DNA of 64,000 nt from positions 16,824,590-16,888,589 of the forward strand of contig NC_045144.1 of NCBI RefSeq assembly GCF_008831285.2. The letters are read 5' to 3'. The notes below the pieces were generated by a model. That model was given only the letters and a program-made list of their open reading frames with translations. It searched no databases and had not been told where the DNA came from. The translations under genes were made by a program, and so were the position numbers. Source of the stretch: Nymphaea colorata (taxonomy: Eukaryota > Streptophyta > Magnoliopsida > Nymphaeales > Nymphaeaceae). Below, in pieces: positions 36,851-48,379 of this stretch; positions within the stretch are counted from its first letter, which is position 1, and each line of letters opens with the position of its first letter.

Positions 36851-38300
36851 TTCCTAGTTGAATATTTCTCTTCCTATCATCCTCTCTCTCTCTTTCTCTA
36901 TCTCTTTCCTTCCTTGAATATTGTCCATGTATCACCCATGCATAGTTGTTTGGTTTTCAATCTATATGTGAATGTATGATGAGAATCAGAGTGTGGTTTG
37001 GGGATTCTTTATCTTCATATTGATTTTTGAGGTTGGGACTTGTCCAACCTAGGGAAACCCTCATGAATATATACATGTTAATATGTATTTGCAAGACATT
37101 TCGCGTTAGTTTCCTTTTAATCATCCCATTAGGAACCTAATGAGCATCTTATTGTACGATTTGTTTTCTTCCATACCCAATGGTGGAAGAAATATATCCC
37201 TTGTGGCAAACTAGATCATAACATTCTATGTTTTTATATAAATCATATTTTCCAAAACATTTTCAAAAGAGATCTCTAATGCGGCCTTGGAGACTTAGCT
37301 TAGGCTCTTGCATGAGTCCAAGCTCCCTTCCGGCCTATATCAAAATTTGAAGTCGGCTATTTTCAAATCATTCATTGATTTTCATATTCATGAAAATGTA
37401 TGCGTATATACATGTCATATACGTATGCATGCACATGAATATCTTTCTTTGTTGCTTCTCTTTCAATAATTTAACATACTTTTATAAACTCTCGTATACG
37501 TATATATAAATATATATATGTACGTGTATTCCATTTTAAAATTCCTCCTTCTCTTTCTAAAATGATACTCTTCTCTACTTGATATAAACATCATTTTCAT
37601 AAGCTTTAATATATGTATACGAATACATATCTTTCTTTTTCAAAACATGTGATTTTATGATTTTCAAGATCTTTTTCTTTTCCTATATCCCTCTTGGGAT
37701 GTAGTCCTTCATCTTTTCTATTCTTTCAATATCTTACCATTTAAGATTTTAATTTTTCATTTGCCGACTTCATAAGACCACAAACCAAGTAATGACCCAA
37801 TATTGGATTCATGCTTGATGGTCTACAATCCCAATCCATTTTCAAAAACTTTTCCTTCATATATGTGATATTTACAAAAACAAAAATCTTAGATGTATGT
37901 TATGGTAGGAATGAATGATTTTCCCTTTCAATCATATAGGATCAATGCATCCATTCATTTTCACTCACTTAATGTCACGTATGATCACAAGCATATCTCC
38001 AAAAGAACCTAAGAAAGATGAGACGAAGCTCTAACTAGATGGTAACCGAATTAGAGCAAATTCTCAAACCTACTTAATGTCTTAAGAGAACACTAAAATG
38101 ATTTCAAAATAACTTTTCAAGCTTCCCAATGATATTCACAATGATTTCATTGTAGTTTTTCCAAAACATTTCACATTCTCAAGCAACTCTTCAAGAACCT
38201 TTTCAAAAGTTTGAAACATCAAACCTTCAATATTTTTCTACACCGCATATAGAATCAAAGAGATATTCAAGTTAAAACGAAATGCATCAATAATAAACAT
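36851..38300. other. 3' half of nested element, non-coding
   Basis: AT-rich, no open frame of note. It contains scattered CGTATATA / TACGTATG palindromic words at about 37390-37640 and ends with a GC-richer stretch (38310-38370, CCCCGGTAAAGGCACCAAG). Confidence 0.55.
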
Positions 38301-38577
38301 AGCTCTTGGGTTGATTACCCCCGGTAAAGGCACCAAGAACGGTCGACCCTCGTACCGATGGGGCGAGTCCCTTTCTTTCCTATTTCAAAACAAAAAACTC
38401 ATTTTTCTAGAGCACTCCAAAACCAACCAAAAATTTTGGGGATGCAAACATGCTGCGACTACGAGTGATATTGTTGAGTTTTGTGTTGTTGATCAGCCCC
38501 TTGCCTGATTGATTAATTATAAGTTCGACGCCCTTTTGTGTTTTCAAACTGTTGCAACATTGTTTTGGTGCCCCTGC

Positions 38578-39260
38578 TGTGTTCATTATGGCTGAGATTA
38601 GCAAACCAGATGATGACAATGACTATAAAGGAATTGGAAATCCCTCCTCCTTTGGATCTACAACCATAGTTAACATTGACAGATTTGAGTATGAACAGTT
38701 TTTGACACAAAAAGCCTCACAGGCTTCAGCTTCCACTGCTTTGATTGATCGAGCTCTCTCTACGAGTATATCCACGCTTGATTCAGGTATCTCTTGGATT
38801 ATTGAATCAGGAGCATCGAGACATTTTTGCAGTAGACCTGATTTGTTCACTACGTTGCATAGATTCTCTCAGCCACGTCATGTCAAAATTGTAGATGGTA
38901 GAATGTCACCTATATTGCATTATGGAGATGTGAAGCTTTCTCAGTGTATAACCATTCTACATGTCTTATATGCTCTTGAATTTCCATCACATTTGCTCTT
39001 TGTTAAATAGTTGACTATTGATTTACACTGTCACAATTATTTTTGACCCTGGTGCATGCTCATTTCAGGACTTACAAACTGTGAAGACTATTGGTGGTGA
39101 CTATGAAAAAGGGGGTGTCTACATCCTGTCGAACCCTATGGGTCTTGTTGCTAGCTCTTCTACATCGAATTCTACACCATTTCAGTGGCATCTCAGGCTC
39201 GGTCATCCTTCAGGGTCCAAACTCTGTTCTATCCTACCTCACCTTTCAGTCCCATAGTCA
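38578..39260 (+). pseudogene. Second copia: protease and pre-integrase fragments
   Basis: The protease motif WIIESGASRHFCS (about 38795-38833) lies in a frame open 38552-39010. A second frame, 39018-39257, has DLQTVKTIGG and WHLRLGHPSG, the start of the HHCC zinc finger. The second zinc-finger half and the integrase start lie in other frames (about 39260-39460). Several frameshifts; no gag precedes it. Confidence 0.75.
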
Positions 39261-39494
39261 TTTCAGTGTGAGGCCTGTCAACTTGGCAAACATACTCGTA
39301 GTAGTTTTCCTTCGAGTCTTAGTCCTTCAAGTCAAGGGTTGTTTGATCTTCTTCATCTTGATGTGTGGGGTCCTAGCAGGGTCGCTAGCCGATCTAAGTT
39401 TAGGTATTTTCTGGTTGTTGTTGATGATTACTCTCGAGTTAGTTGGGTATTTCTTTTGAAATAAAGGTATGAAGTAATACTTATTCTCAAAAAC

Positions 39495-39945
39495 TTGATT
39501 ATTAAAATAAAAACTCAGTTTGGTTCTCTGGTCAAGTGTATTCGCACTGATAATGCTATTGAGTTCAAATCATCTATCTTAATGACCTTTTATGCTGAAA
39601 ATGGTATCTCTCCCCAATTTATATGTCTTCATACCTCACAACAGAATGGAGTTGTCGAACGAAAACATAGGCAACTTCTAACTGTTGCTCGTACCTTAAT
39701 GCTTCATAGTCATGTACCTGCATACTTATGGGGTGATGCCATACTCATGGCTTGTTACCTAACAAACCGTTTGCCGTCATCCTCCATTGACAACAAAATT
39801 ACCGATTAAAATTGTTTATCCCAATCGAAGCTTATTTCCCGTTGCACCAAAAGTATTTGGCTTTACCTGTTTTGTTCACATCCTTGGGCCTAAACGTGAT
39901 AAACTTGCTGCTCAAGTCATTAAGTGTTTTGTGTCCTTGTCTCTT
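39495..39945 (+). pseudogene. Second copia: integrase core fragment
   Basis: IRTDNAIEFKS and QQNGVVERKHRQLL give the second Asp and the Glu of the integrase triad, followed by LTNRLPSSSI. After a frameshift, VFGFTCFVHILGPKRDKL continues. The sequence stops at IKC, just before the motif that normally follows, where X8 intron DNA starts. Confidence 0.8.
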
Positions 39946-40913
39946 GCTTCAGTACTCCATACTTTCTGCCTAGCTCTTCTTCTCTTTTGGTTCCCAATTT
40001 GAGTTTCTCAAGTATGACAGCCCCCTGTTTGTTTCCTTTCCATTTTTTTATCATTGGAAGTGCTAATCAAATAGTTCCCAATTAACCATGTCTAATAATC
40101 AAAATAGTCCATCTCAAATAAATGAATGCTGAGCTTTTCTTCCTTACCATTGCTTCATTCAACAGAATTGCTTGATTACAATACCCTTAAATAGGTATTT
40201 CTATTTTTTCTGCTCTATTACTTCTTGAAATTACAAATTCCATAGGCTGGTTTCTTTTTCCAATAGATCAATAGTACTTTATGTATATACCTTCCAATTT
40301 AACGTTTCAACTTGTTATGAAAGAAATGATTGGTGCCCAAAAGTGTTTGAGGTTCATGATCAAGTGAACTGGCTTAAAACTTCTGAGTGTCCATCTGTAC
40401 CATACCCAATTCGATTCTGACCCGATCATCTCTAATGTATTTTGCTGTTACGGATTCGATCCATCTCTTGCACTCATATCATTTGGTAAAGAAGGTTTAT
40501 AACTAATTAAGGGGAGTGTTTGATGAGCACAACAGTTTTCATCATGACGAAACTCTCTCTTCATATTGCCGCTTAGTTTAAAGGGAAAAAGAAAATGCGT
40601 CAAATGACACTTAAAGATTATACACTTGAAAAGGAAATCTGTAATACAGCTTGGTTGTGAACAGAACCACACCTGGTGCGTAGCGAGGCCCTCTAGTGAA
40701 GAAACTATGCCTCAGAACAACATTGATTTCGCGTGCTCCAATGGCATTGACTGCAGCGTGCTGGCCTCAGGGCAGGCCTGCTCTCTCCCAGACCCCAGAA
40801 TCAACCATGCCTCTGTTGTCATGAACCTCTACTACAGTGCCAATGTCAGGCAACCCTACACTTGTAGGTTTGCCAATTCTGGCCTCATCACCACTGTCGA
40901 CCCAAGTAAGCCT

Positions 40914-40960
<47 letters not shown>

Positions 40961-41330
40961 AAAATGAGCAGACCAACTTAAAATGTCAGGTGTGTTAGCA
41001 TTTGAAGTTCCAAATGTTTTTGCAATAAGTGAATTCAATGTAATTACGGGGCTAGTGTACTGTAGGCCCATGTTTTCATGTTGTAGGAATTTACTTTAAG
41101 CTCTTAGTTGACAACTTTTCCATTGAAAGAACACTTGTTATTAGGAAAATCATAAAATTTTATTTCTTTTTTTTGTTTGAATTATAAACAAAAGGTAGGC
41201 CTGAAATGGAAATCTCCCTATTCCTTAGGTGGGACTGAATTAGAAAACCCTTTCCCAGCAGGAGAAATTATCAAGGAGAAACTAATGCTGTACCTGTTTT
41301 GCAGGCTATGGCAGCTGTGTCTATCCGTAA
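39946..41330 (+). pseudogene. X8 domain gene copy X4, lacking exons 1-2
   Basis: 39946-40664 is the 3' part of X8 intron 2 (match to 24668 onward in X3). Exon 3 is 40665-40905 (241 bp) and exon 4 is 41305-41330, both with intact splice sites and open frames: NHTWCVARPSSEE through YTCRFANSG to YGSCVYP, then TAA. The signal-peptide exon and the 29 bp exon are missing, replaced by the second copia remnant, so no secreted product is expected unless a new start is used. All six cysteines remain. SANGR has become SANVR and CSF has become CRF. Confidence 0.85.
40915..40959. repeat. (CT)n microsatellite in X4 intron 3
   Basis: About 45 bp, ten bases after the exon 3 donor site, equivalent to the tract in X3. 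Confidence 0.9.
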
Positions 41331-42538
41331 ACATGCTACAGCAGAAGAGAATGAAGTAGAATCTTCCATCACATAAGGGTTTCATTGTAGTGATGCAGCA
41401 TTCGCTGCTGCTATCGGTCCCTTTATTTTGTAGAATTTTGGTTTAGGTCGACATGTGATAGCTTATGATTGGTCGGAGTAACACAAAATGCACACAAATA
41501 ATTTTTTGATTGCTTCTACTTATTGCAGATATTTGAGCAACATTTTTTCTTGCTTTTTTACTGTCGATGTATCATCATTTCCTTTAATGAAAAATTGCCT
41601 TGCAAAGCATAACCTTACTGATATCAGCAACCATTCAAGAAACTAAACACCATAAAGAATTTAAAAAACAAAAAGAAAAAGACAAAAAGTAAGGTTGTTC
41701 ATCCCTGTAGAATATTCCATTCTAGAGGATGAATTCTCAATTCCACATATCAACACTGGAACAACACAAGACATGAAATGATTCAGATAAACCATTCAAG
41801 CCACGGCCTCAATCAAAAACCTTCTTGATGTGTCTCCTCTCCTCCACAATGAACAGTTTTACAAATTTTTTCCACTTCTCATTTGTTAGAGGTCCAGGAT
41901 ACTGTCAGGTCCTTGCGATGAAAATATCCCAACCAACTTTTTAAAACCCACCATATCTATGAAGATAAAATCAGAACATTCTTTATATAAAGACCTCTGC
42001 ATTAATCTGCAAACTCATCATACCTGACAGGTACATGACAAGCATTTTCTGACACATTTTTGCAGAATTCAATTTGATGAGTTCTGTTTGGAGGAACAGA
42101 TCCTTGCTTTTCCACAATTCTCTTGAACAGATTTTTCTGGAGAAGATGCTATTGAAGTTGAAGTATCTATCCTTAAAAATTAACGTTCATAAAGAACCAG
42201 AGCACATTAATTGCTCGAGGAGAAAGCACCAACAATGCATGGTTAAGGGATTGTTTGTCCCCAGAAACACTTTGTGAGTTTTTCATGAATCTGCCTAAAA
42301 TTTTGTGGCAAATTCATTGGACACATAACTATTATTCCTAATCTTTGGGGTGAAGAATATGTTCACAAGAATGTAAGATTGCTAACTGATGACGGTTGAC
42401 GACCGTTCCGAGCATTTATTTACAACAAAATGAGGGCATTTTATTATTTTATGAAGAAGGAAACTTTTGGATCGCCTAGTAAAGCGGGTAGGCTCACCAA
42501 TTAGGTAATATTGTCCATCCAAAGCTACTCGGTCATTG

Positions 42539-42575
<37 letters not shown>

Positions 42576-43800
42576 CCCATGGCTGGATAGTTTTTTCTTT
42601 ATATTTTGTGATATTAAAAACTGTTGTAAATAGCGCATTCATGATGACAGTTCATTGGTCATAACTCTTTAGACATGAAATCCATCATTTGTGGATAATT
42701 TTTATCATTGCAAAATAAAAAAAAAATCATCTATTATATATATATATATATATAACTTATTTCTTTTAGTCAGATTTTGTGAAGAATAAGTAGTAAATTC
42801 AAATTCAGTTTGCGGTTAACTGAATTCAAATATGAATCTGAGGCTATTTGACACACAAAGGTCAGATGTTGGCCTTTCGAAACTCAGACACAAACTGGGT
42901 TTTGAAAATCCCTGTTCCATTATTGATCTTCTTAATTTAAACCCTTTTACGTGGATTCGATAAAGAAATCTGGACTCTTAATTGGATTACCGTTCAGGTG
43001 CAATTAACCAAATTTTAATCCGAGTGTGTAGAAATGTACAACGAGCTAAGATCAAGTCACATATTTCTTGTTCAAGCTTGGATCGAGCTTTACGAGATGT
43101 ACTCTAGCTTGACTCGGTAAAGCTCATGTCACTTGATTCATATTTTGTATGCACAAACAATCTTCTGTATGATCCACACATGTTATAAATTTTGTAATAA
43201 CAGGCTACCAATTACATAAATTAGCTATTCAAGACGCCATGAACAACAACACTGTAGACACTGAGGTAAGAACATTGGGCATAACGATCATAAACCAAAC
43301 TCCAACTGTAGAAACACATTACAAATTACAATGAGAGAGGGGGACAAAATGATTGTGAAGAGAAGTCACAAAGAAATAAGAATGGAAAGAATGCAAAACA
43401 AAATACAAACAAACAAACAAACAAAAGGAGGCAAAACTAGAGAGGGGCAACTAGTCGCTAGCTGGCCGCAGGGATCGACAAATGCGGATGGAGAGAGACC
43501 AAAACCAAGATACTCAAAGGAAAGTACAATAAAAAAAGTACAATGAAGAATGGAAGGCATCTTAAACGAAGGTCATACAGTATAACATAAATTAAGTATG
43601 CAAGTTGAACTGAAAAAGAGAGAGAGAGGTGCACAATGTAGCACCAAATTTTAATGCCAATAACATTCAAGGGGAAGACGTGCAGTCTTGTTGCTTTGAG
43701 TTTGTAGTTAATAAATAGATAAATGGTTTTTGATGCTTATTTAAAACAAGGAATCGATATTTCTCGATCAAGAAGTTGGTTCTTGCAGCAGTGCTTCGTA
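41331..43800. other. X8 3' flank and intergenic DNA
   Basis: 41331-42370 duplicates 31303-32490. (TA)n at 42539-42568 and about 42734-42755. 43330-43800 is the 3' flank of the first STIG1-like gene and is duplicated at 53530-53830. The short plus-strand frames show no motif. Confidence 0.55.
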
Positions 43801-43819
43801 AACATCACAGCAGCAAGCA

Positions 43820-44290
43820 CTAAGCGTAGCCACACATGCCATATAGGCAGGAGGACCCCTTACGGCACTTGTTCATGCATCTCCCACAGTTCTTTCTGTC
43901 GAACGCCAGATTCACGCACCTGCCCTTGCAGCACGTCTTAGTGAACCTGCACCTCCTCCCACATTTGCCGCAGTTGAGGCGATCGGTCTTCCGATCCACG
44001 CACTTCTTGTTGCAGCAGTCAGGGCCAGGGCTTCCCTTCAGTTTGCAGAACTTCCGGTTTTTGTCGCACCTCTGCGGCTTCCAGGATCTGGCCAGGTACC
44101 GGCGCAGTCCGAGCGACGGCAGGTCGCCAGAGTAAGGCTCCTCCTCGGCGGTGGGGTCCTCAATGCCGCCAACTACACCTTCCTCTGGTTCCTCGTGTTC
44201 TTCGGTTGCGGCTGGGAGTGTCGTGGATGCGACCAGCAAAATGAGAGCCCCGATGACTGCTGCTGTTAGGAGTAACCGTGGTACGGCCAT
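43820..44290 (-). CDS. STIG1-like cysteine-rich secreted protein A
   Basis: 156 aa, single exon. Residues 1 to about 30 form a signal peptide (MAVPRLLLTAAVIGALILL). An acidic linker (EEHEEPEEG) follows, then the basic segment RRYLARSW. Then comes a STIG1 domain with 16 cysteines: CDKNRKFC, PDCCNKKCVD, NCGKCGRRC, TCCKGRC, NCGRCMNKC and CLYGMCGYA. The terminal MCGYA matches the family's usual end. Known family members are secreted peptides of stigma and pollen tube that act through pollen receptor kinases (tomato STIG1), or in ROS-linked cell death (Arabidopsis GRI). The role here is inferred. A TATA box lies about 95 bp upstream. It looks intact and is probably the best functional copy of the array. 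Confidence 0.85.
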   Translation of the reverse strand: MAVPRLLLTAAVIGALILLVASTTLPAATEEHEEPEEGVVGGIEDPTAEEEPYSGDLPSLGLRRYLARSWKPQRCDKNRKFCKLKGSPGPDCCNKKCVDRKTDRLNCGKCGRRCRFTKTCCKGRCVNLAFDRKNCGRCMNKCRKGSSCLYGMCGYA

Positions 44291-44384
44291 GGTCGTGGCG
44301 GCGGAGGCGGAGGTGGTGGTGGTCGTACGGCTAATGATGGAAGCAAGAGGTGGATTGAGAGGGAAAGAAATGAGATGATGTTGG

Positions 44385-44391
44385 TTTTATA
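44385..44391 (-). promoter_or_regulatory. TATA box of STIG1-like gene A
   Basis: TATAAAA on the minus strand, about 95 bp upstream of the start codon. The identical context is upstream of gene C. Confidence 0.7.
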
Positions 44392-44399
44392 GAGAATTA

Positions 44400-47300
44400 G
44401 CCAGTACTGCTTGGGCTCTTAGTTGCTGCCATGATTGGGCTCGAGTTTAACACTCAGGCTTAGCTCATAGCGAATGCAAGATAATTAATGATTGTTATAA
44501 TGAAATAGACCCCGAATCCAACACTCACAATCAATGGAATGTCAGGTCACGTATGATTAGTTGTAAAAACAACGTATTAATTTCAGTAAGTCATTATATA
44601 AAACCTACTTATTCAGCCTTCATGTTTACCAAAAGTACTGAATTAATCACAATCAATTAACACAAATTCATTTAAAATATAAATGTAAACAAAAATATTA
44701 GTAACGTACCTCCGCCCCTGCTTGGGCCAGACCAGACTCAAGTTTTATTGGACTCGAAGGACAAACTTCGACTTAGACTCGGCTTGGCCTACCTACTTCC
44801 GAGCTAGTCATAGGACTGACTGTAATTTGTGGGCTCTACAATATTTGATGGAACCCCACTACACAATTTTGTACTGATTGAAAGGGACACATAGAGAATA
44901 TGTTCGGTCCGATTGGTGTAATTTCCCCCACTATCTTTTACACTCACCCAACTATTGTCGAGCATAGGATATATTTAAATTAGAGTCAATTGTGAAAAAA
45001 ATGCTTAATGATCTACATGTATGAGTGATAAGACTTAGTCAAAAGCATCTAATGCCCTGATGATGTAGTCAAATAAGAAAATCGGGATCAAGTCACTACT
45101 TGTTTGAATCACCCAGCATCACGAAACACATGACTGGTTTTGCTCGAGTGGTCAATAGAATGCATTGAGAACTAGATGAAAGACCTTCATGGTTGGGTGA
45201 CTTATGTTTCCTAAATTTTTTCATTGGTACTAGTTGGGAGAGCTGAAGGAGTATGTTATTTTACCAAGAATGCCGAAACTCCTACCTTCCCTCCATTCTT
45301 TATTGCAAGGATTGGCTTGAGATAGGTGTTCTGTTGTGCTTTTTGTTGGTACTAGAGACTAAAGGTGCATTTGGATGACATCCTTCTCTAACCCAGTTTT
45401 GTAAAAACTGGCTTTTGTGAAAACCAAGTTTTTTAATAAGTTTTAGAAACTTTGTTTTTATGTTTCGGTGACACATTAAAACTTGATTTTGAAAAGCTTA
45501 TGGGGGACCAAGCTTCTCAGTCACTCTTACAAAACCAGGTTTTCTTAAAACCAGGTTCTTTCAAACCAGTTTTGATGGCACCCAAACACTCCACAAACGT
45601 GGTTTTGGAGATGTTTTATTTTTCATTCAAAACTCGACTTTCTAGTGTCACCCAAGCATCCCCTCAAGTTTTTTTTGGAGGGAGAGTGTGTAGAAAATAA
45701 ATGAGGAATGACAAAAGTTCAAAGCCACTTATGTGAAGAGAAAGTTTGCGTGCAGAAGCAGGCCAAACGGTCCAACGAATTTATCCGGGTAAAGTCAAAC
45801 TAAATCCGAATCCAAAAAATACATTATGCAACTAAAAGTTTTTAATTTTTTTAATGTAATTTTTTTTAATTAGTTGGGGTAGGGTCACAACCTAAGCGGG
45901 CCCCCTCCCTCTGCCCCTGTTTGCTGGGCTCTAAAGTAAACGTAAGTATTTGGTAATTTTTGAAAAAAAAAAGTTCTTTTTACTGTTTTCAATCTTCTAT
46001 TAACGAAAACAGTTTCAACTTAAGTATTTGGATGTGACGTATCAAGTTTGGAGTGCACATCGGACCTATCAATCGTGGATAACTCGTCAGTGACCCGTTT
46101 TGAAGACTGGATCTGCAAAAAAAAAAAAATGAAAAAAGAAAATAGGATGTACCAATGAGTGCCACGAGGGTGAAACGTCAAGAATAAAATAAGTAAACAT
46201 GGGCTTTGCTTGCAGCCCATATAATATTGCATGTCCTGTTTTTCCAGGAACGCCAGGTCGGAAACGTTCTGTCCTCCCTTATTCTCTCTCCAACATAGTG
46301 GATAAGAACTCCCAGCTCCGTGGGTACCATTAGTATGCAACAAAAATAAAATAAGTAAATGTCAAAATTATATTAAATTTTGTAGAAAATGTGGTATTGA
46401 TAAATAAAATTAATGTATGTCAATATAAGATTAAAAAAAACTATTATTTGTTTGTCGTGAGCTTAGCTCGGTAAAAAGTTTGCACCTCTCTAAATCCTTT
46501 AATTTGGATTTTTTTTTTATTCTTTATCATGTATACACATATTGGATCTATTATGAGGACCGTTTGATGAATGAAACTCGAGTGAAGGAGAAGGTCCATC
46601 ATTCCTGGTTATAGGGATGTCAACGGATCAGATCTAAATTACATCTCGTGTCCGGTTTTTCCAGGAACGACGGGTCGGAATGTTCTGTCCTCGCTTATTG
46701 TCTCCAACATAGCAGATAAGAACTCCCAACTCCATGGGTATCATTAGTACGCAACAAAAATAAGAGAAGTAAATGTCAAAATTATATTAAATTTTGTTGA
46801 AAATGTGACATTAATAAATAAAATTTATATATGTCGACATAAGATGGAAAAAAAATTATTTGTTTGTCGTCAGCTTGGCTCAGTAAAAAGTTTGTGCCTC
46901 TAAATCCTTCAATTTGGATATTTTTTTGGAAATTCTTTATCATGTATACGTATATTGGATCTGTGATGAATACTGATATTTAGTGAGGAATTTAATTCAT
47001 TAGGAAACTTTTAATTTTTTTGAAGCAGGTAAAGAATTTTGCTTTAGGTAATTGGCGTTTAGAAATGTTTACAATAAAAAAAAAAAAGTTCAGCATTAGC
47101 AAATTTTGATGCTTTAACAAATCTTAGATTTCAAATTTTTCCGGTTTTCATTTCCGCTACCTTTTTTTTTCCAGATTGCCTTTAATTTCCTTTAACTTTA
47201 ATTTCAGGTCATTTCTTAGTACTCCTTGTTTAATTTCTTCGTTATTTCAGGTTATTTTCATACTTTTCATAGCTAATATTCAATTTACACCCGTAGACGA

Positions 47301-47700
47301 TAGACAATTTATTTCCAACTCACATTTGAGTTTGCGTCACTGTTAAACGTTTGCAATGAAGAATCATTTGACTTAAATACATGTATGAACGTTGGTGAGC
47401 TAGGAATTTTTCATTAGAGAGGCCAAGCAAAATTTTAACATGTGCTGCAATATGACTTTTCAAGATTTTTATATAACCTAAATGATTTTTTTTTTTAAAT
47501 TACATGTAAGTTTTTTTTCTGAAAATTGTAGGGGAACCATGGCAGCCCCTGCATATGAACCTAACCAAACCTTATGATGGAAGTATCCAATGGCACATGC
47601 TCATGTAGGCTTTGCTGATTTACATACTAATGCATCATAGTTATTTACTTAGTCATTCATTTATCTATATATTGGTGCCTCTTAACTATTGACTTTTTGA
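44400..47700. repeat. Repeat block 2 of the STIG1 array
   Basis: No gene supported. 44400-44640 is STIG1 upstream DNA, also at 49550-49830 and 54450-54720. 44700-45240 matches 33390-33949, 50980-51530, 55915-56450 and 59480-60045. 45364-45665 is a MITE-like element. 46080-46360 (an 'agactggatctgcaaaaaa' stretch, then 'actcccagctccgtgggtacc') and 46490-46600 recur downstream. A second, shorter copy of this last part follows at 46620-46990, so it is locally duplicated. 46614 starts with a piece of the GGATCAGATAT MITE. Confidence 0.65.
45364..45665. mobile_element. MITE-like element with GTGACACT/GGATGACA ends
   Basis: Left GGTGCATTTGGATGACATCC. Right AGTGTCACCCAAGCATCCCC, a rough inverse. The interior is built from 'aaaccaggttttc' and 'aaaactggctttt' words in both orientations. 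Copies at about 51798-52030 (partial), 56742-57053 and 60375-60675. The 45452-45700 reading frame across it is not a gene. Confidence 0.45.
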
Positions 47701-47761
47701 AAGTTCTGCGCCTCAATCAAAAATTTCTAGTTCCACCTTTTGGATCAAGTACAAGCTAGAG

Positions 47762-48175
47762 TCACTTCCACAAAGCTTTGCATCCTTGATGATGACTATA
47801 CGGAGGGACGGAGTTACAAATTTTTTGTTGCAAAGGCTCGCACTTGTTCCCACACTTACCGCAGTTGAGGCTGTCAGTTTTGAGGTCCACGCACTTCTTC
47901 TCGCAACAGTGATCAGGGCCACCCTTTGTTGATGATCCGCAGATGCTTGGGTCCTTATCACACGTCAATTCTTTAGATTTAGCGAGAAACCGACGAATGG
48001 TAGGCACCGGTAGGCGGCCGGAGTCCGGCTTGCCGTCGCCGGCAGCTGAAGCTTCCTCAGCAGGCAGTTGATTGGGTTCATCTGCCTCATTTGGCAGCGG
48101 CGACGGCGCCAATGTTGTGATGATGATGAGAATGACTATGATGGAAAATGTTAGTAGTAACCTTGGTGTTGCCAT
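47762..48175 (-). pseudogene. STIG1-like protein B, C-terminal domain truncated
   Basis: Start chosen at MATPRLLLTFSIIV, homologous to the start of A. An in-frame ATG further upstream (48370) would precede the TATA-like box and was rejected. 137 aa. It has a signal peptide, a linker (PNEADEPNQLPAEE), RRFLAKS and the first half of the STIG1 domain: TCDKDPSIC, HCCEKKCVD, NCGKCGNKC. After that the frame reads CEPLQQKICNSV and ends at KALWK, so the TCCxGxC, NCGxCxxxC and CxYGMCGY parts are missing. It is the most diverged copy. It may be a decaying gene, or a shortened form still expressed; a pseudogene is more likely. Confidence 0.6.
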
Positions 48176-48301
48176 GGTTATAGCGGTGGCGGCGCCGGTG
48201 GCAGTTTCAGCCAAAGTGGTGGCCGTGATGCTGATAAGAGCTTCCAATGTATGAAGCAAATTAAGGTGGGCAGAGTGGGGAAGGAATGAGAATGGTGTTG
48301 G

Positions 48302-48309
48302 TTTATATA
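48302..48309 (-). promoter_or_regulatory. TATA-like box of STIG1-like gene B
   Basis: TATATAAA on the minus strand, about 130 bp upstream of the chosen start codon, in a 'gttggtttatata' context like genes A and C. Confidence 0.5.
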
Positions 48310-48379
48310 TGCAAGTGGAGGGATGCAGTGTTAATGGGGATGGCATTGGACTTACACTGGACTTGGACATGCATTGGTA

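Larger units (their letters stand above)
35182..38450. mobile_element. Nested 3.27 kb solo LTR (candidate Ty3/gypsy)
   Basis: TGTAATCACCCCAAATTTTT at the left; at the right AAAATTTTGGGGATGCAAACA, nearly the inverse of the left. Flanks are TGCTT (35177-35181) and TGCTG (38451-38455), a 5 bp target duplication with one mismatch. The neighbouring tandem copy shows the empty site. Inside are TATAAATACCC (about 35810) and a leader. There is no reading frame with retroelement motifs. Size, TG..CA ends and a 5 bp duplication fit a solo LTR of a gypsy-type element. The unusually long inverted ends leave a non-autonomous DNA transposon as an alternative. Confidence 0.6.
33950..39945 (+). mobile_element. 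Second Ty1/copia element, decayed and 3'-truncated
   Basis: The left boundary is set where homology to the sister repeat blocks ends (after AAATTTTTTCCAT at about 33949). It contains a short candidate LTR, a primer-binding site, leader DNA, a protease fragment, integrase fragments and nothing beyond the integrase C-terminal region. The right boundary at about 39945 joins X8 intron DNA. A 3.27 kb element (35182-38450) is nested inside. gag, reverse transcriptase, RNase H and 3' LTR are not seen, so no target duplication can be checked. Confidence 0.75.

Noticed and set aside
43836-44135. Plus-strand frames opposite STIG1-like gene A (also 53762-54316 opposite C)
   Set aside because: Antisense shadows; the cysteine motifs and signal peptide are on the minus strand.
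45452-45700. 82-residue frame, and similar ones at 56844 and 60561
   Set aside because: They lie in the GTGACACT MITE and its flank, in repeated non-coding DNA.
48176-48370. Upstream in-frame ATG for STIG1-like gene B
   Set aside because: It lies upstream of the TATA-like box and lacks a signal peptide; the downstream MATPRLLL matches the start of the paralog.
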